In this document: positions 36,722 to 46,057 of the stretch, piece after piece
Position numbering within the stretch: position 1 is the first letter of the stretch
Layout: each line of letters starts with the position of its first letter
DNA from: Dysgonamonadaceae bacterium
GTDB lineage: Bacteria; Bacteroidota; Bacteroidia; Bacteroidales; Dysgonomonadaceae
Assembly: GCA_031272205.1 (NCBI GenBank)
Contig: JAISUH010000064.1
Location: 1-51,640, forward strand
Length of the DNA stretch: 51,640 nucleotides
Direction of reading: 5' to 3'
Notes under the pieces: generated by a model
What the model saw: the letters and a program-made list of their open reading frames with translations, nothing else
Told to the model about the DNA's origin: nothing
The model's database searches: none
Made by a program: the position numbers and the translations under genes

Positions 36722-38212
36722 TTAATGGGTCCATGATTGTGCGCGGAGAACGGCGTCCGCCCATTTTCTTTTGGCGATGTGCATGTCTGTTTCGGGGTCG
36801 GGGATAAAAGCAGTGTCCAAACTCCATTGTTCCCCGATTTCATCGGTATCCTTCCAATAACCGACAGCTAATCCGGCCAAGTAGGCTGCTCCGAGAGCGG
36901 TTGTCTCGGTTATCCGGGGACGAACGACCTTTTTAGACAAAACATTCGCTTGAAACTGCATCAACAGGTTGTTTCGGGAAGCCCCTCCGTCAACGCGAAG
37001 TTCTTTCAATCCCATATTGGCATCCAAAGCCATGGCATTGATGACGTCTCCGGTTAGGAAGGCGATGCCTTCCAAGGCAGCTCGTGCAATATGAGCGTCG
37101 GTTGTCCCTCTCGAAATCCCGACGATTGTTCCTCGTGCGTATTGATCCCAATAGGGGGCGCCCAAGCCCGTTAAAGCCGGAACGAAGTAAACGTCTCCAT
37201 TATCATCGGCTTTGCGTGCCAAGGCCTCTATTTCGGACGACGACTCAATGATTTTTAATCCATCGCGGAGCCATTGAACAATCGCGCCGCCTATAAATAT
37301 GCTCCCTTCTAAGGCATAAGTCGTCTTGTTTCCTATCTTCCATGCAACGGTTGAAATCAGATTGTTTTTCGACATTACCGGTTTGCTTCCGGTGTTCATC
37401 AGGATGAAACAGCCGGTTCCATAAGTATTCTTGACCATCCCCGGATCGATACATAACTGCCCGAACAATGCCGCTTGCTGGTCGCCGGCAATTCCCGCAA
37501 TCGGAACTTTTGAGGCGAAGATGGTTGTTTTGGTGTGCCCGTAAATACAGCTGGAATCGCAGACTTCCGGAAGGATGCTTGCCGGAATGTCGAATAGCTT
37601 CAACAGTTCTTTGTCCCATGTCAGGGTGTTTATATTGAACAACATTGTCCGTGATGCGTTCGTAACATCCGTAATATGGCGCTCGCCTCGCGTCAATTGC
37701 CAAACCAACCAAGTATCGACGGTTCCGAAGGCTAATTCGCCCCTGTTGGCTTTTTCCCGCGCTCCCGCCACATGATCCAATATCCACTTGATTTTGGTGG
37801 CGCTGAAATAGGCATCGATAATCAAGCCCGTTTTTTCGCGGATAAAAGGCATCAGTCCTTCGGTTTTCAGTTTGTCGCAGTATTCCGAAGTTCTGCGGTC
37901 TTGCCATACAATGGCATTATAAACGGGTTCGCCCGTTGTTCTGTCCCATACGATTGTGGTCTCGCGCTGGTTGGTGATTCCGATTCCGGCTATATTGGCG
38001 CCGTTTACTCCGATTTTTGCAATCGCTTCCGCAATCACTGCGGCCTGAGAAGACCATATCTCATGCGGATCGTGCTCTACCCAGCCGTTTTGAGGGAAAA
38101 TCTGAGAAAATTCCTTTTGCCCAATGGAGCATATCTCACCCTTTTGATTGAAGAGAATAGCCCGGGAACTGGTTGTCCCGGCATCGAGCGATAAAATGTA
38201 TTTGTCTTTCAT
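36722..38212 (-). CDS. glpK: Glycerol kinase
   Basis: The protein has 496 residues from the ATG at 38212 ([20 protein letters not shown]), the standard length for GlpK. The phosphate-binding loop DAGTTSSR, the glycerol-binding [11 protein letters not shown], the central [11 protein letters not shown] and [18 protein letters not shown], and the C-terminal [18 protein letters not shown] mark the FGGY-family glycerol kinase. It makes sn-glycerol-3-phosphate from glycerol and ATP. The reading frame is open for another 77 codons upstream, but those codons lie in the end of glpD and its spacer, so the start at 38212 is chosen. It is 49 bases after the glpD stop and 11 before glpF. Confidence 0.97.
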   Translation of the reverse strand: MKDKYILSLDAGTTSSRAILFNQKGEICSIGQKEFSQIFPQNGWVEHDPHEIWSSQAAVIAEAIAKIGVNGANIAGIGITNQRETTIVWDRTTGEPVYNAIVWQDRRTSEYCDKLKTEGLMPFIREKTGLIIDAYFSATKIKWILDHVAGAREKANRGELAFGTVDTWLVWQLTRGERHITDVTNASRTMLFNINTLTWDKELLKLFDIPASILPEVCDSSCIYGHTKTTIFASKVPIAGIAGDQQAALFGQLCIDPGMVKNTYGTGCFILMNTGSKPVMSKNNLISTVAWKIGNKTTYALEGSIFIGGAIVQWLRDGLKIIESSSEIEALARKADDNGDVYFVPALTGLGAPYWDQYARGTIVGISRGTTDAHIARAALEGIAFLTGDVINAMALDANMGLKELRVDGGASRNNLLMQFQANVLSKKVVRPRITETTALGAAYLAGLAVGYWKDTDEIGEQWSLDTAFIPDPETDMHIAKRKWADAVLRAQSWTH

Positions 38213-38261
38213 CTGTGTGAGGTATTCTAAATGTATATTTTTTGATTTACAGGTTGTAATG

Positions 38262-39836
38262 TTATGAATCCAAGAGATAGTTGCGTGCCAATTTCGTAAA
38301 CTCATCGACCTGAGCTGCTTCCCAATCCTTGTCTTTTCCGGTTTCCTGCGCGATAATCGAGGCAATTTTTGGGGCGCAGTCAATAGCCGCTTGAGCGTCC
38401 AAAAACAAAAGGCGCACCCTTCGGGCGAGGACGTCCTCCACATTTTGAGCCATCTCTTCCCTCACCGCCCAGATTACCTCCGCAAGAGTGTAACCGTAAT
38501 TCGGATGAATTTTGGAGGCGTATTCGGGCTTCTCCTGTTGTATCCTTTTTATTTGCGGAATGTCGGCGCCATATACATAAAGATGGGAAGATCGATCCAC
38601 TTTTTTCTTGTCCATATTTCCGTGTATGGAGAGATTAAAGGTGCGGCATGCCGTTTTGGCAAGGTTGTGGACTTCTATTGCTTTGTCGATGACGTCTTCG
38701 GCCATCTTACGGTAGCTGGTCCATTTTCCTCCGGTAAGCGTGAGCATTCCCGATTCGTGCACAACGACCTTGTGGCTTCTTGATACTTCTTTGGTGCTTT
38801 TTCCCTCCTGTTTTGGAGCAGCCAAAGGCCTTAGCCCTGCAAATACGGATAAAACGTCTTTTCTTGCGGGCTTTTTGTTAAGGTACATTTGTGCCGATTC
38901 CATCACAAATTCAATTTCTTTTTCCAAGGCACGAGGCTCATAATTTGCATCTTTTACCAGCGTATCGGTAGTCCCAACCAAACACTTATCGTGCCAAGGC
39001 ACAATAAACAAAACCCGCCCGTCCGAAGTTTTCGGGATCATGACGGCATTGTCGCTCAACAGGAAGGACTTGTCCAATACGATATGAATGCCTTGGCTGG
39101 GAACAATAAATTTGCCGTGGTGGGGGTTGTCCTCATTCAGAATATCGTTTGCAAACACGCCGGTGGCGTTTATCACCGCTTTGCAATGAATGGTATATTC
39201 TTTCCCCGATAACTTATCCGTTGCTTTCACACCGATGATTTTGCCCTGCGCATTTTTAACGAAACCGGTCGCTTCCACATAGTTTATGGCGCAAGCGCCC
39301 AAGTCGTCGATCGTTTGAGCCATATTTATTCCGAGTCGAGAGTCGTCGAATTGGCCGTCGGTGTAAACAACGCCACTCCGCAATCCTTCCGCCTTGATGT
39401 TCGGAAGTTCCTTCAAGGTCTTTTTCTTCCCAATCAGCCGCGTTTTGCCCAGACTTAATTTTCCCGACAAAAAATCGTAGAAAGTCAGGCCGACGGCATA
39501 CAAAAGACTGTTCCACAAGGTGTAATTGGGAATTACGAAATCTTGCGTTTTTACCAAATGGGCTGCGTTGTGCGACAGCAGTCCGCGCTCTTTCAGCGCT
39601 TCCCGCACCAGATCGATGTATCCCTGCGCCATGTACCTGACGCCGCCGTGTACCAATTTTGTACTCCTGCTCGACGTCCCCTTGCAAAAATCGTGCGACT
39701 CCAAAAGCAGGGTCTTAAACCCTCTGGACGCGGCATCGATGGCGCTGCCGAGGCCGCTTGCACCTCCGCCTATGACGACAAAGTCCCATTGAACAGACTC
39801 GTTGGATAATTGCTGTAAAGATTTATTTCGATTCAT
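38262..39836 (-). CDS. glpD: FAD-dependent glycerol-3-phosphate dehydrogenase
   Basis: The protein has 524 residues. The FAD-binding motif [21 protein letters not shown] is near residue 18 and continues to a terminal acidic residue at the end of the second strand (LLLES). [16 protein letters not shown] near residue 55 is the GlpD signature, and [14 protein letters not shown] and [17 protein letters not shown] lie further on. The C-terminal domain ends around residue 520. It oxidises glycerol-3-phosphate to dihydroxyacetone phosphate at the membrane, passing electrons to quinone. It is the first gene of the ten-gene unit, with a -7 box 23 bases upstream and the putative operator just beyond. 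Confidence 0.96.
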   Translation of the reverse strand: MNRNKSLQQLSNESVQWDFVVIGGGASGLGSAIDAASRGFKTLLLESHDFCKGTSSRSTKLVHGGVRYMAQGYIDLVREALKERGLLSHNAAHLVKTQDFVIPNYTLWNSLLYAVGLTFYDFLSGKLSLGKTRLIGKKKTLKELPNIKAEGLRSGVVYTDGQFDDSRLGINMAQTIDDLGACAINYVEATGFVKNAQGKIIGVKATDKLSGKEYTIHCKAVINATGVFANDILNEDNPHHGKFIVPSQGIHIVLDKSFLLSDNAVMIPKTSDGRVLFIVPWHDKCLVGTTDTLVKDANYEPRALEKEIEFVMESAQMYLNKKPARKDVLSVFAGLRPLAAPKQEGKSTKEVSRSHKVVVHESGMLTLTGGKWTSYRKMAEDVIDKAIEVHNLAKTACRTFNLSIHGNMDKKKVDRSSHLYVYGADIPQIKRIQQEKPEYASKIHPNYGYTLAEVIWAVREEMAQNVEDVLARRVRLLFLDAQAAIDCAPKIASIIAQETGKDKDWEAAQVDEFTKLARNYLLDS

Positions 39837-39858
39837 TTTGAATTATATTTTGATTTGG

Positions 39859-39866
39859 CAAAAATA
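39859..39866 (-). promoter_or_regulatory. -7 box (TATTTTTG) of the glpD-to-BACON unit
   Basis: CAAAAATA on the plus strand reads TATTTTTG on the minus strand, 23 bases upstream of the glpD ATG. The expected -33 region, about 39885-39890, falls inside the tandem repeat, so a protein bound there would compete with RNA polymerase. Apart from a weak candidate before glpT, it is the only -7 box I found in the ten-gene unit. Confidence 0.55.
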
Positions 39867-39880
39867 ATACATTGTTTTTA

Positions 39881-39923
39881 TAAAACGAAATAAAACGAAA
39901 TAAAAAACAAGTTCAAACGAAAA
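39881..39923. promoter_or_regulatory. Tandem 10-bp repeats, putative GlpR operator
   Basis: TAAAACGAAA occurs twice head to tail (39881-39890 and 39891-39900). A degraded third copy TAAAAAACAA follows directly, and a further CAAACGAAAA lies at 39914-39923. On the other strand the core is TTTCGTTTTA, which resembles the TTTCGTTT-type direct repeats bound by several DeoR-family repressors. The 10-base period places the copies on one face of the helix. The site overlaps the -33 region of the glpD promoter and lies between glpD and the divergent DeoR-family gene. Confidence 0.6.
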
Positions 39924-40063
39924 TTTAATCGCTGGATATTTCCCCTTACAGGTTTTGATTTCGAAACTGCAAGAATGAAGATCCTAAGCCAACACTTCGT
40001 TTTAGCCTGTTTAACTACTGTTTATATGTTTATATCGGCAAAGGGCAAGACTTTTTCGATATA

Positions 40064-40096
40064 TTTGCGAAATATGAGAAAATAATTGTATTTTTG
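40064..40096 (+). promoter_or_regulatory. Promoter for the glpR-like gene
   Basis: TTTG at 40064-40067, 21 bases, then TATTTTTG at 40089-40096 form a two-element promoter. TATATTTG at 40060-40067 could itself be an alternative -7 box. The first reading excludes the TTG start at 40094 and supports ATG at 40118 or 40121. Confidence 0.55.
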
Positions 40097-40117
40097 ACAG
40101 ACGAATCAAAAAAAGAG

Positions 40118-40885
40118 ATGATGAAAAATATTGCTCAGCGACATCAATTTATCTTAGAACGGCTTAAAGAAAAAGGATGGGTCGGGGTAGAGGAGATCAG
40201 CCGTGAGTTGAACGTTTCGGAGGTAACGGTTCGGAAAGATTTGAAATACCTCGAAAGCAAAAAATACCTTTTCCGAAATCACGGCGGCGCCAGCGACCTC
40301 AATACCATAATAACGGACAAGCATATCGATATAAAAGAAAAGCAGCACCGGGAAGAAAAAGAACGGATTGCAAAGGAGGCAAACAAGCTACTGAATCCTG
40401 ACGATAAGGTTATTATCGCTTCGGGTACCACCTTGCTGGCTTTTGCAAACGAAATCAGGGTGCAAGACAGCCTGACCGTGATAACCTCTTCGGTGAAAGT
40501 GTCTTTGGCGCTGTGCTACGATCCCCATATCGAAGTGATTCAACTGGGCGGGAATATCCGAAAAAATTCGGTTTCCGTCATCGGGCATTATGCAACCAAT
40601 ATTTTGGAAAGCGTCTCGTGCAATAAACTGTTTATAGGAGTGGATGGTCTGGACTTCGATTACGGGCTGACTACGTCAACGCTCGACGAGGCTTTAATCA
40701 ATCAGCAGATGATAGACGCCGCTCAGGAAATTATTGTTTTAACCGATTCGTCGAAATTCGGCAAACGGGGGTTCTGCAAAATTTGCGGGATCAACAAAGT
40801 CCATCGCATCATAACGGACAAAAATGTTTCCAAACATATTGTTGATATGCTATCGGAACAAGGAATCATCGTAACCGTCGTTTAA
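40118..40885 (+). CDS. glpR: DeoR-family transcriptional regulator, GlpR-like
   Basis: The protein has 255 residues from the ATG at 40118; a second ATG follows at once. The N-terminal winged helix reads RHQFILERLKEKGWVGVEEI, then SRELNVSEVTVRKDLKYLES with the recognition helix, then FRNHGGA. The C-terminal sugar-phosphate sensor domain shows VIIASGTTLLAFANEI, LGGNIRKNSVSVIG, FIGVDGLDFDYGLTT and VLTDSSKFGKRGF, the ligand-binding loops of DeoR repressors. It is transcribed away from glpD, the usual place for a regulator of the neighbouring unit. Glycerol-3-phosphate is the likely inducer by analogy with other GlpR proteins; this is inference. It is the only regulator gene beside the locus, and there is no HTCS or anti-sigma/ECF-sigma pair. 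Confidence 0.88.
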   Translation: MMKNIAQRHQFILERLKEKGWVGVEEISRELNVSEVTVRKDLKYLESKKYLFRNHGGASDLNTIITDKHIDIKEKQHREEKERIAKEANKLLNPDDKVIIASGTTLLAFANEIRVQDSLTVITSSVKVSLALCYDPHIEVIQLGGNIRKNSVSVIGHYATNILESVSCNKLFIGVDGLDFDYGLTTSTLDEALINQQMIDAAQEIIVLTDSSKFGKRGFCKICGINKVHRIITDKNVSKHIVDMLSEQGIIVTVV

Positions 40886-40927
40886 TCGGATATTTCGCCA
40901 TAATTCAAACAAACTATCAGTAAATCA

Positions 40928-41548
40928 ATGAAATGTAAGATTATTTTTATCGGGTGTGCGTTTATTCTTTTTGCGATTTCCGCTTGCGATAAAGAACAGG
41001 CTTCACGCATTGATGATTATATAGTAGAATTTGCCACCGTGATGAACGACGGTTCTTCCGTTAAATTTAAACTCGACAACCAGAAGATTCTTGTTCCGAG
41101 TGCGTCGGATGATTTTTCCGATAAAAAAAACGGGCAGCGCATCGTGCTGAATTATACTCCGCTCAACGGCGATACCGTAAAGGTGAACAGCGCATCCAAC
41201 ATCTTCACAGCTTCGTTGCGGACGGACGGATTTCCCGTCGAATATCACAGCGACCCCGTGAAAATACAAAGCCTGTGGGTTGGAGGTAATTATTTGAACG
41301 CGATAATAGAGGTCGAGTATCACGATACTGCGCATACCGCAGCGCTTTTTCAGCCCAATCCCGCCGAACCCGATCAATTGTATTTCAGTTATTCCCGAAA
41401 CGGCGATCCGGCCGGTTACCCGGTGAAAGCGTATGCGTCTTTTTTACTTGATAAATTAAAAGAATATGCTGGATCACAGCCTTTTAAATTTGTGCTGTAC
41501 ATCAATACTTACGAGGGAATGCGCAGCATAGAATTGCAGTTAAAGTAA
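40928..41548 (+). CDS. NigD-like lipoprotein
   Basis: The protein has 206 residues with a lipoprotein signal (MKCKIIFIGCAFILFAISAC). The two-domain layout, an N-terminal small beta domain around IVEFATVMNDGSSVKFKLDN and QRIVLNYTPLNGDTVKVNSA, then a C-terminal beta domain from about residue 115 (LWVGGNYLNAIIEVEYHD and QLYFSYSRNGD), fits NigD-like proteins of Bacteroidota. NigD was named from a bacteriocin locus, but most homologues are of unknown function. It starts 42 bases after the glpR-like stop and may be read through from it; I see no separate promoter box. Family assignment is by pattern. Confidence 0.65.
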   Translation: MKCKIIFIGCAFILFAISACDKEQASRIDDYIVEFATVMNDGSSVKFKLDNQKILVPSASDDFSDKKNGQRIVLNYTPLNGDTVKVNSASNIFTASLRTDGFPVEYHSDPVKIQSLWVGGNYLNAIIEVEYHDTAHTAALFQPNPAEPDQLYFSYSRNGDPAGYPVKAYASFLLDKLKEYAGSQPFKFVLYINTYEGMRSIELQLK

Positions 41549-41621
41549 GCCGATTAATGATTTTTAAAGATTAATTGGAAAATGAAAGCCCATTCGATGA
41601 GCTAATATCGTGAGAATTATG

Positions 41622-41629
41622 TATCTTTG
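41622..41629 (+). promoter_or_regulatory. -7 box (TATCTTTG) for the DUF2723 gene
   Basis: TATCTTTG is an exact match to TAnnTTTG, 67 bases before the ATG at 41697. The in-frame ATG at 41610 lies upstream of it, which excludes that start. Confidence 0.5.
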
Positions 41630-41696
41630 CCGCCAATTTGACATAGAAGAATCAAGTGCTGAATATCGAAACAAATATTTTATCGCATCATTTTGT

Positions 41697-44600
41697 ATGA
41701 CAAAACAATATAAACGGATAAACAACATAGTGGGCTGGGTCGTATTCGTTATTGCCGCCGTTGTTTATCTAAAAACCATCGAGCCCACAGCCAGTTTTTG
41801 GGATTGCGGGGAATTTATCACTCAAGCCTATAAATTGGAAGTAGGACACCCTCCGGGAGCTCCCATTTTTATGTTGGTGGGCAATTTGTTCTCCCAATTT
41901 GCATCCGACCCGTCGCAAGTGGCGAAAATGATCAACACCTTGTCGGCTTTGCTGAGCGCCCTCACCATTTTATTTCTTTTTTGGACGATAACGCATTTGA
42001 CGCGCAAGTTAGTTTTGTCCGACAAAAACGAGGTCGCCAACCTGGGACAAACTTTGGTCATCATGGGTAGCGGATTGGTGGGCGCATTGGCCTACACTTT
42101 TTCGGACACCTTCTGGTTTTCGGCTGTCGAAGGAGAAGTTTACGCCTTCTCTTCCATGCTTACGGCCTTGGTTTTCTGGTTGATTTTGAAATGGGAAAAC
42201 AACGCCGAAAAATCCGATTCCGATAAATGGATTGTCCTCATTGCCTACGTGATAGGCCTGTCTATTGGAGTCCACCTGCTCAATTTGCTCTGTATTCCCG
42301 CCATCGTGCTGGTATATTATTATAAGAAGAAAGAAGATGCTACTTGGAAAGGCGCATCGCTGGCACTGCTTGGTTCCTTTGGCCTGATTGCCGTGCTGAT
42401 GTTCGGCATCATTCCCGGATTCACCAAAGTGGGCGGCTGGTTCGAATTGTTTTTTGTGAACACGCTGGGTATGCCGTACAATTCGGGAGTTTTTGTTTAT
42501 CTTGCTTGCCTTGTTGCCGCTCTCGTCGGGGCTCTTTATGAAACCATGGCCGTAAAGCAAAACGAAAAAAGAGCGAAAATTCTTTTTTTAGTAGGGCTTG
42601 GTCTTGCAGGGGGGCTGTTTATCGGGAGCAGCGTCGTCTTTTGGCTGATGCTTATCGCAGCGGCGCTCTATTTCGTATTCAAATCGAAGAAGATGAATAT
42701 GAAGCTCATCAACCTGACCATGTCGAGTTTGCTGGTCATCCTGATAGGTTTTTCGGCCTATGCGATTATCCCGATCCGTTCCAGCGCGAATCCTCCGCTC
42801 GATTTGAACTCTCCGGAGGACGTTTTTTCGTTGGGCAGCTACCTCAACCGCGAGCAATACGGGCAAACGCCGCTGCTCTACGGCAGCACCTACGCTTCGG
42901 AAGTTGAACGGGACGGCGATGGCCGGGCTCTGTATTCCGAAAAGAAGAAATACGACCGGGTAATTAAAACTTCACCCGATCAAAAAGACCGCTATGTGGT
43001 CTCCACAACGGTTGAATCGTATAAATTCACCAATTCAATGCTGTTCCCCAGAATGCACTCCACTCCCACAAGCGCTGCTTTCAAGAATCACATTCAGGGA
43101 TATCATATATGGGGCGGAGTGGTTGATGACGATACACCTCCGACGATCTTCCAAAATTTGCAATTCCTTTTCAGCTACCAAATCAACTACATGTACTGGC
43201 GGTATTTCATGTGGAATTTTTCCGGACGACAGAACGATATACAAGGTGATGCGGGACTGACCAAAGGAAATTGGATTACCGGCATTCCGGTAATCGACGA
43301 ATATGTGCTTGGCCTTGGACCGCAAGATCATATTGCGCCGGATATTGTTGACAATAAGGGGCACAACGTTTATTTCATGCTGCCTTTCCTGCTGGGCATC
43401 ATCGGACTTGTCTATCAGTTGCGGCTGAAAGAAAAAGGGGTGAAGAGTTTCTCGATTGTCTTCATGCTGTTTTTCATGACGGGATTGGCTATCGTGCTAT
43501 ACCTCAATCAAACCCCGTTTGAACCGCGCGAACGCGATTACGCTTACGCCGGATCGTTTTACGCCTATGCCATCTGGATAGGAATTGGCGTGGCGGGCAT
43601 CAGCTCTTTTTTGCGGGAATATCTGAAAAATACAGCCTTTGCCGCCTCAGTAGCCACTGTCGCCTGCCTGTTTGTGCCGCTGTGGATGGGCGCCCAAAAT
43701 TGGGACGACCACGACCGTTCCGGCCGTTATTTGGCACGCGATACGGGACATAATTACCTGAGTTGCATAGAACCCGGCGGAATCATCTTCACCAACGGCG
43801 ACAACGATACCTATCCCTTGTGGTATGCGCAGGAAACGGAAGGCATCCGTACCGACGTGAGGGTGTGCAACCTCAGCTTTTTACAGACCGAGTGGTATAT
43901 CGACCAAATGATGCGGCAGGCCTACAGTTCTGATCCCTTACCGATAAAATGGTCAAGAGAACGTTATTACAGCGAAAACGGCGGACTTGCTTACATCATT
44001 ACGAAGAAGCAGATTGAAAACGCATTGAAGCAGAATAACATTCCGTCCATTTCCTATTCCTCATATTACGATGTCAACAGTTATAAGGATTCCGCATCGC
44101 TTACGCAAGTGATGGAAAATCTGCGGACGGGACAAAATGCCTCGCCAAAAAATCCGTTTTTGGACAGAGAGGTATCCATTATCCCCAGCAATTTGCTCTA
44201 TTTAGATGTGGATACCGCAAAAGTTGATTGGAAAGCGCTAAATTCCAAGCCTTCTGCAAGAATGACGGTCAATTTGGGCGAAAAAAACGCTTTGTATCGT
44301 CAGGAATTGATGATTTTGGAAATGATAGCCAATTTAAACGCAGATAATTGGAAACGCTCCATTGCGTTTGCCACAACAGTGGACAGAAGTCTTTTCATGA
44401 ACCTGACAAACAATTTCACGCTCGAAGGGCTGGTTTACCGCGTTACTCCCGGAACGCCCTTGGACGATGGCGTGAATATTGATGCGGCTTACGACAATAT
44501 GATGAACAAATTCCGATGGGGAGGGCTCGAAGAAAATCCGGATATTTATCTCGATGAAACCGGCCGCCGCATGATTTCCACCTTCCGATTGTATTTCTCT

Positions 44601-45185
44601 CAGTTGATTGATGCGCTGATAGAGAAAGGCGATACGGAGAGAGCCCTCGCGGCATTGGATAAATGCACCGCGATGATGCCCGACCGAAGTGTGCACTACG
44701 GTACCGACGGCATCCTTTTTGCTCAGAATTATTACCAAATCGGACAGGAAGAAAAAGGGGCGGCAATGCTTAACGAAATATCGGATCGAATCATCAAAAA
44801 CCTCGACTGGTACCAGCGTTTGAAACCCGTGCAGATTGCCAATATTCTCCGCGACGTTGTGGTGGAGAATATCAATCCCTTGTTACTTATCGCTTCCGTG
44901 TATCACGAGTACGCCCCTGCAAAATACCAGCCGTTGGCTGATGATTTGCTGTTGCGTGCCCAAATCTTCTATATGCAAGGGCTTTCGACTATCGGCGACA
45001 TTATCCTCAAAGAGGTAACCGACGGTTCCATCCGCGCTTACCATCGGGCGGTCGAAGGTCAGGACAGCGTTGCGCAAAAATCGGAGGAAACAATGATGCA
45101 GCACACCTTGCAAATGATGAATCAGTTCAGCCCCAAATTGTTGGAACAATACAATATAGGCAGTCAGTCAAGTTCTGCAAATTAG
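41697..45185 (+). CDS. DUF2723 large membrane protein, GT117/TMEM260-like glycosyltransferase
   Basis: The protein has 1162 residues from the ATG at 41697. The N-terminal half has about a dozen membrane segments, starting with IVGWVVFVIAAVVYLK. PTASFWDCGEFITQAYKLEV, with Asp36 and Glu39 in the first outer loop, and GHPPGAPIFMLVGNLFSQ are the DUF2723 signature and resemble the acidic catalytic site of GT-C protein O-mannosyltransferases. Human TMEM260, which carries a DUF2723 domain, O-mannosylates proteins, and the family is classed as GT117. The C-terminal half is soluble, with helical repeats around residues 960-1120 (RALAALDKCTAMMPD, AAMLNEISDRI). A role in protein or lipid glycosylation in the envelope is therefore likely. 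It is followed by surface-glycan genes. Confidence 0.88.
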   Translation: MTKQYKRINNIVGWVVFVIAAVVYLKTIEPTASFWDCGEFITQAYKLEVGHPPGAPIFMLVGNLFSQFASDPSQVAKMINTLSALLSALTILFLFWTITHLTRKLVLSDKNEVANLGQTLVIMGSGLVGALAYTFSDTFWFSAVEGEVYAFSSMLTALVFWLILKWENNAEKSDSDKWIVLIAYVIGLSIGVHLLNLLCIPAIVLVYYYKKKEDATWKGASLALLGSFGLIAVLMFGIIPGFTKVGGWFELFFVNTLGMPYNSGVFVYLACLVAALVGALYETMAVKQNEKRAKILFLVGLGLAGGLFIGSSVVFWLMLIAAALYFVFKSKKMNMKLINLTMSSLLVILIGFSAYAIIPIRSSANPPLDLNSPEDVFSLGSYLNREQYGQTPLLYGSTYASEVERDGDGRALYSEKKKYDRVIKTSPDQKDRYVVSTTVESYKFTNSMLFPRMHSTPTSAAFKNHIQGYHIWGGVVDDDTPPTIFQNLQFLFSYQINYMYWRYFMWNFSGRQNDIQGDAGLTKGNWITGIPVIDEYVLGLGPQDHIAPDIVDNKGHNVYFMLPFLLGIIGLVYQLRLKEKGVKSFSIVFMLFFMTGLAIVLYLNQTPFEPRERDYAYAGSFYAYAIWIGIGVAGISSFLREYLKNTAFAASVATVACLFVPLWMGAQNWDDHDRSGRYLARDTGHNYLSCIEPGGIIFTNGDNDTYPLWYAQETEGIRTDVRVCNLSFLQTEWYIDQMMRQAYSSDPLPIKWSRERYYSENGGLAYIITKKQIENALKQNNIPSISYSSYYDVNSYKDSASLTQVMENLRTGQNASPKNPFLDREVSIIPSNLLYLDVDTAKVDWKALNSKPSARMTVNLGEKNALYRQELMILEMIANLNADNWKRSIAFATTVDRSLFMNLTNNFTLEGLVYRVTPGTPLDDGVNIDAAYDNMMNKFRWGGLEENPDIYLDETGRRMISTFRLYFSQLIDALIEKGDTERALAALDKCTAMMPDRSVHYGTDGILFAQNYYQIGQEEKGAAMLNEISDRIIKNLDWYQRLKPVQIANILRDVVVENINPLLLIASVYHEYAPAKYQPLADDLLLRAQIFYMQGLSTIGDIILKEVTDGSIRAYHRAVEGQDSVAQKSEETMMQHTLQMMNQFSPKLLEQYNIGSQSSSAN

Positions 45186-45206
45186 AGCCGGTTATGAGTA
45201 AGAGAT

Positions 45207-45214
45207 TATTTTTG
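45207..45214 (+). promoter_or_regulatory. -7 box (TATTTTTG) for the deacetylase gene
   Basis: TATTTTTG matches TAnnTTTG and lies in the 70-base gap after the DUF2723 stop, 41 bases before the ATG at 45256. No -33 TTTG is visible. Confidence 0.4.
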
Positions 45215-45255
45215 TCGCGCGTTCGTTCAATCATTTATTTAGTTACGGATACCGT

Positions 45256-45873
45256 ATGTTGATTGAACAGCCCCCCCTTTTGTATCGGATGTTTTTCCCG
45301 AAGGCTTGTTGGCGCATTCCAAAATCGGGGCAGAAAACCGTATATCTTACCTTCGATGACGGCCCCATACCCGAAGTTACCCCTTGGGTGTTGGACTTGT
45401 TGGACAGGCATCAGATAAAGGCTACTTTTTTTTGCGTGGGCGACAACGTGCGCAGGAACGCTGATGTGTTTCATGATTTGATATCGAGAGGACACGGTGT
45501 GGGAAACCACACCCAAAACCATTTGCAGGGTTGGAAAACCTGTACGTGGACCTTCCTTAAAAATACGGAGATGGCCGAAGCCGATATTCATTCGCGGAGA
45601 TTCAGACCGCCTCACGGACACATGCGTTATCCCCAAGCCTTGCTGCTGAAGGCGAAAGGCTACAAGATAGTGATGTGGGACGTGGTTCCGCGCGATTACA
45701 GTTGGAGGGTAAGTCCCGAACAAGTTTTGGAAAATGTAAAGAAATACACCCGCGACGGCTCAATTATTGTCTTTCACGATTCTCTGAAAGCCGAGAAAAA
45801 TTTACGCTATGCGCTTCCCCTTGCTATTGAATGGCTCAAAGAACAAGGCTATCGATTTGAGTTGATACCATAG
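45256..45873 (+). CDS. Polysaccharide deacetylase (NodB-homology) family protein
   Basis: The protein has 205 residues and is almost only the NodB domain. Motif 1 is YLTFDDGP with Asp34 (base) and Asp35 (metal). Motif 2 is GNHTQNH with metal-binding His85 and His89. Motif 3 is RFRPPHGH. The fourth and fifth motifs appear as VMWDVVPRDYSW and IIVFHDS. All catalytic positions are therefore present and a metal-dependent N-deacetylase is expected, acting on peptidoglycan or another N-acetylated glycan. No signal peptide is evident, although a short hydrophobic N-terminus exists, so the compartment is uncertain. Confidence 0.92.
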   Translation: MLIEQPPLLYRMFFPKACWRIPKSGQKTVYLTFDDGPIPEVTPWVLDLLDRHQIKATFFCVGDNVRRNADVFHDLISRGHGVGNHTQNHLQGWKTCTWTFLKNTEMAEADIHSRRFRPPHGHMRYPQALLLKAKGYKIVMWDVVPRDYSWRVSPEQVLENVKKYTRDGSIIVFHDSLKAEKNLRYALPLAIEWLKEQGYRFELIP

Positions 45874-45956
45874 CCGAAAACGAGTGCTTTTTCTGAAATA
45901 AACGCTGTTTATACGATTTTTTGAAAGAAAACGCCGATGCTTACTGTTTTTTTAAT

Positions 45957-45964
45957 TATATTTG
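45957..45964 (+). promoter_or_regulatory. -7 box (TATATTTG) for the WecA-like gene
   Basis: TATATTTG matches TAnnTTTG, 93 bases upstream of the ATG at 46058, with a T-rich stretch before it. The -33 element is unclear. Confidence 0.45.
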
Positions 45965-46057
45965 TGTTTTAATTTGTGGAGCGCTCAGTAAAATAATTTA
46001 GTCAAACTAACTATTCTTTTATCGTTTAAAAAGATATTAGTTGTAAAAATCAACCTT

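Noticed and set aside
36711-36827. N-terminal extension of glpF
   Set aside because: It overlaps the coding end of glpK and adds Arg/His-rich residues unlike the start of an aquaglyceroporin.
38213-38443. N-terminal extension of glpK
   Set aside because: These 77 codons overlap the 3' end of glpD, and the GlpK family begins at [14 protein letters not shown], so the ATG at 38212 is used.
39881-39923. CRISPR array or satellite repeat
   Set aside because: Only two exact 10-base copies with no spacers; the position over a promoter fits an operator better.
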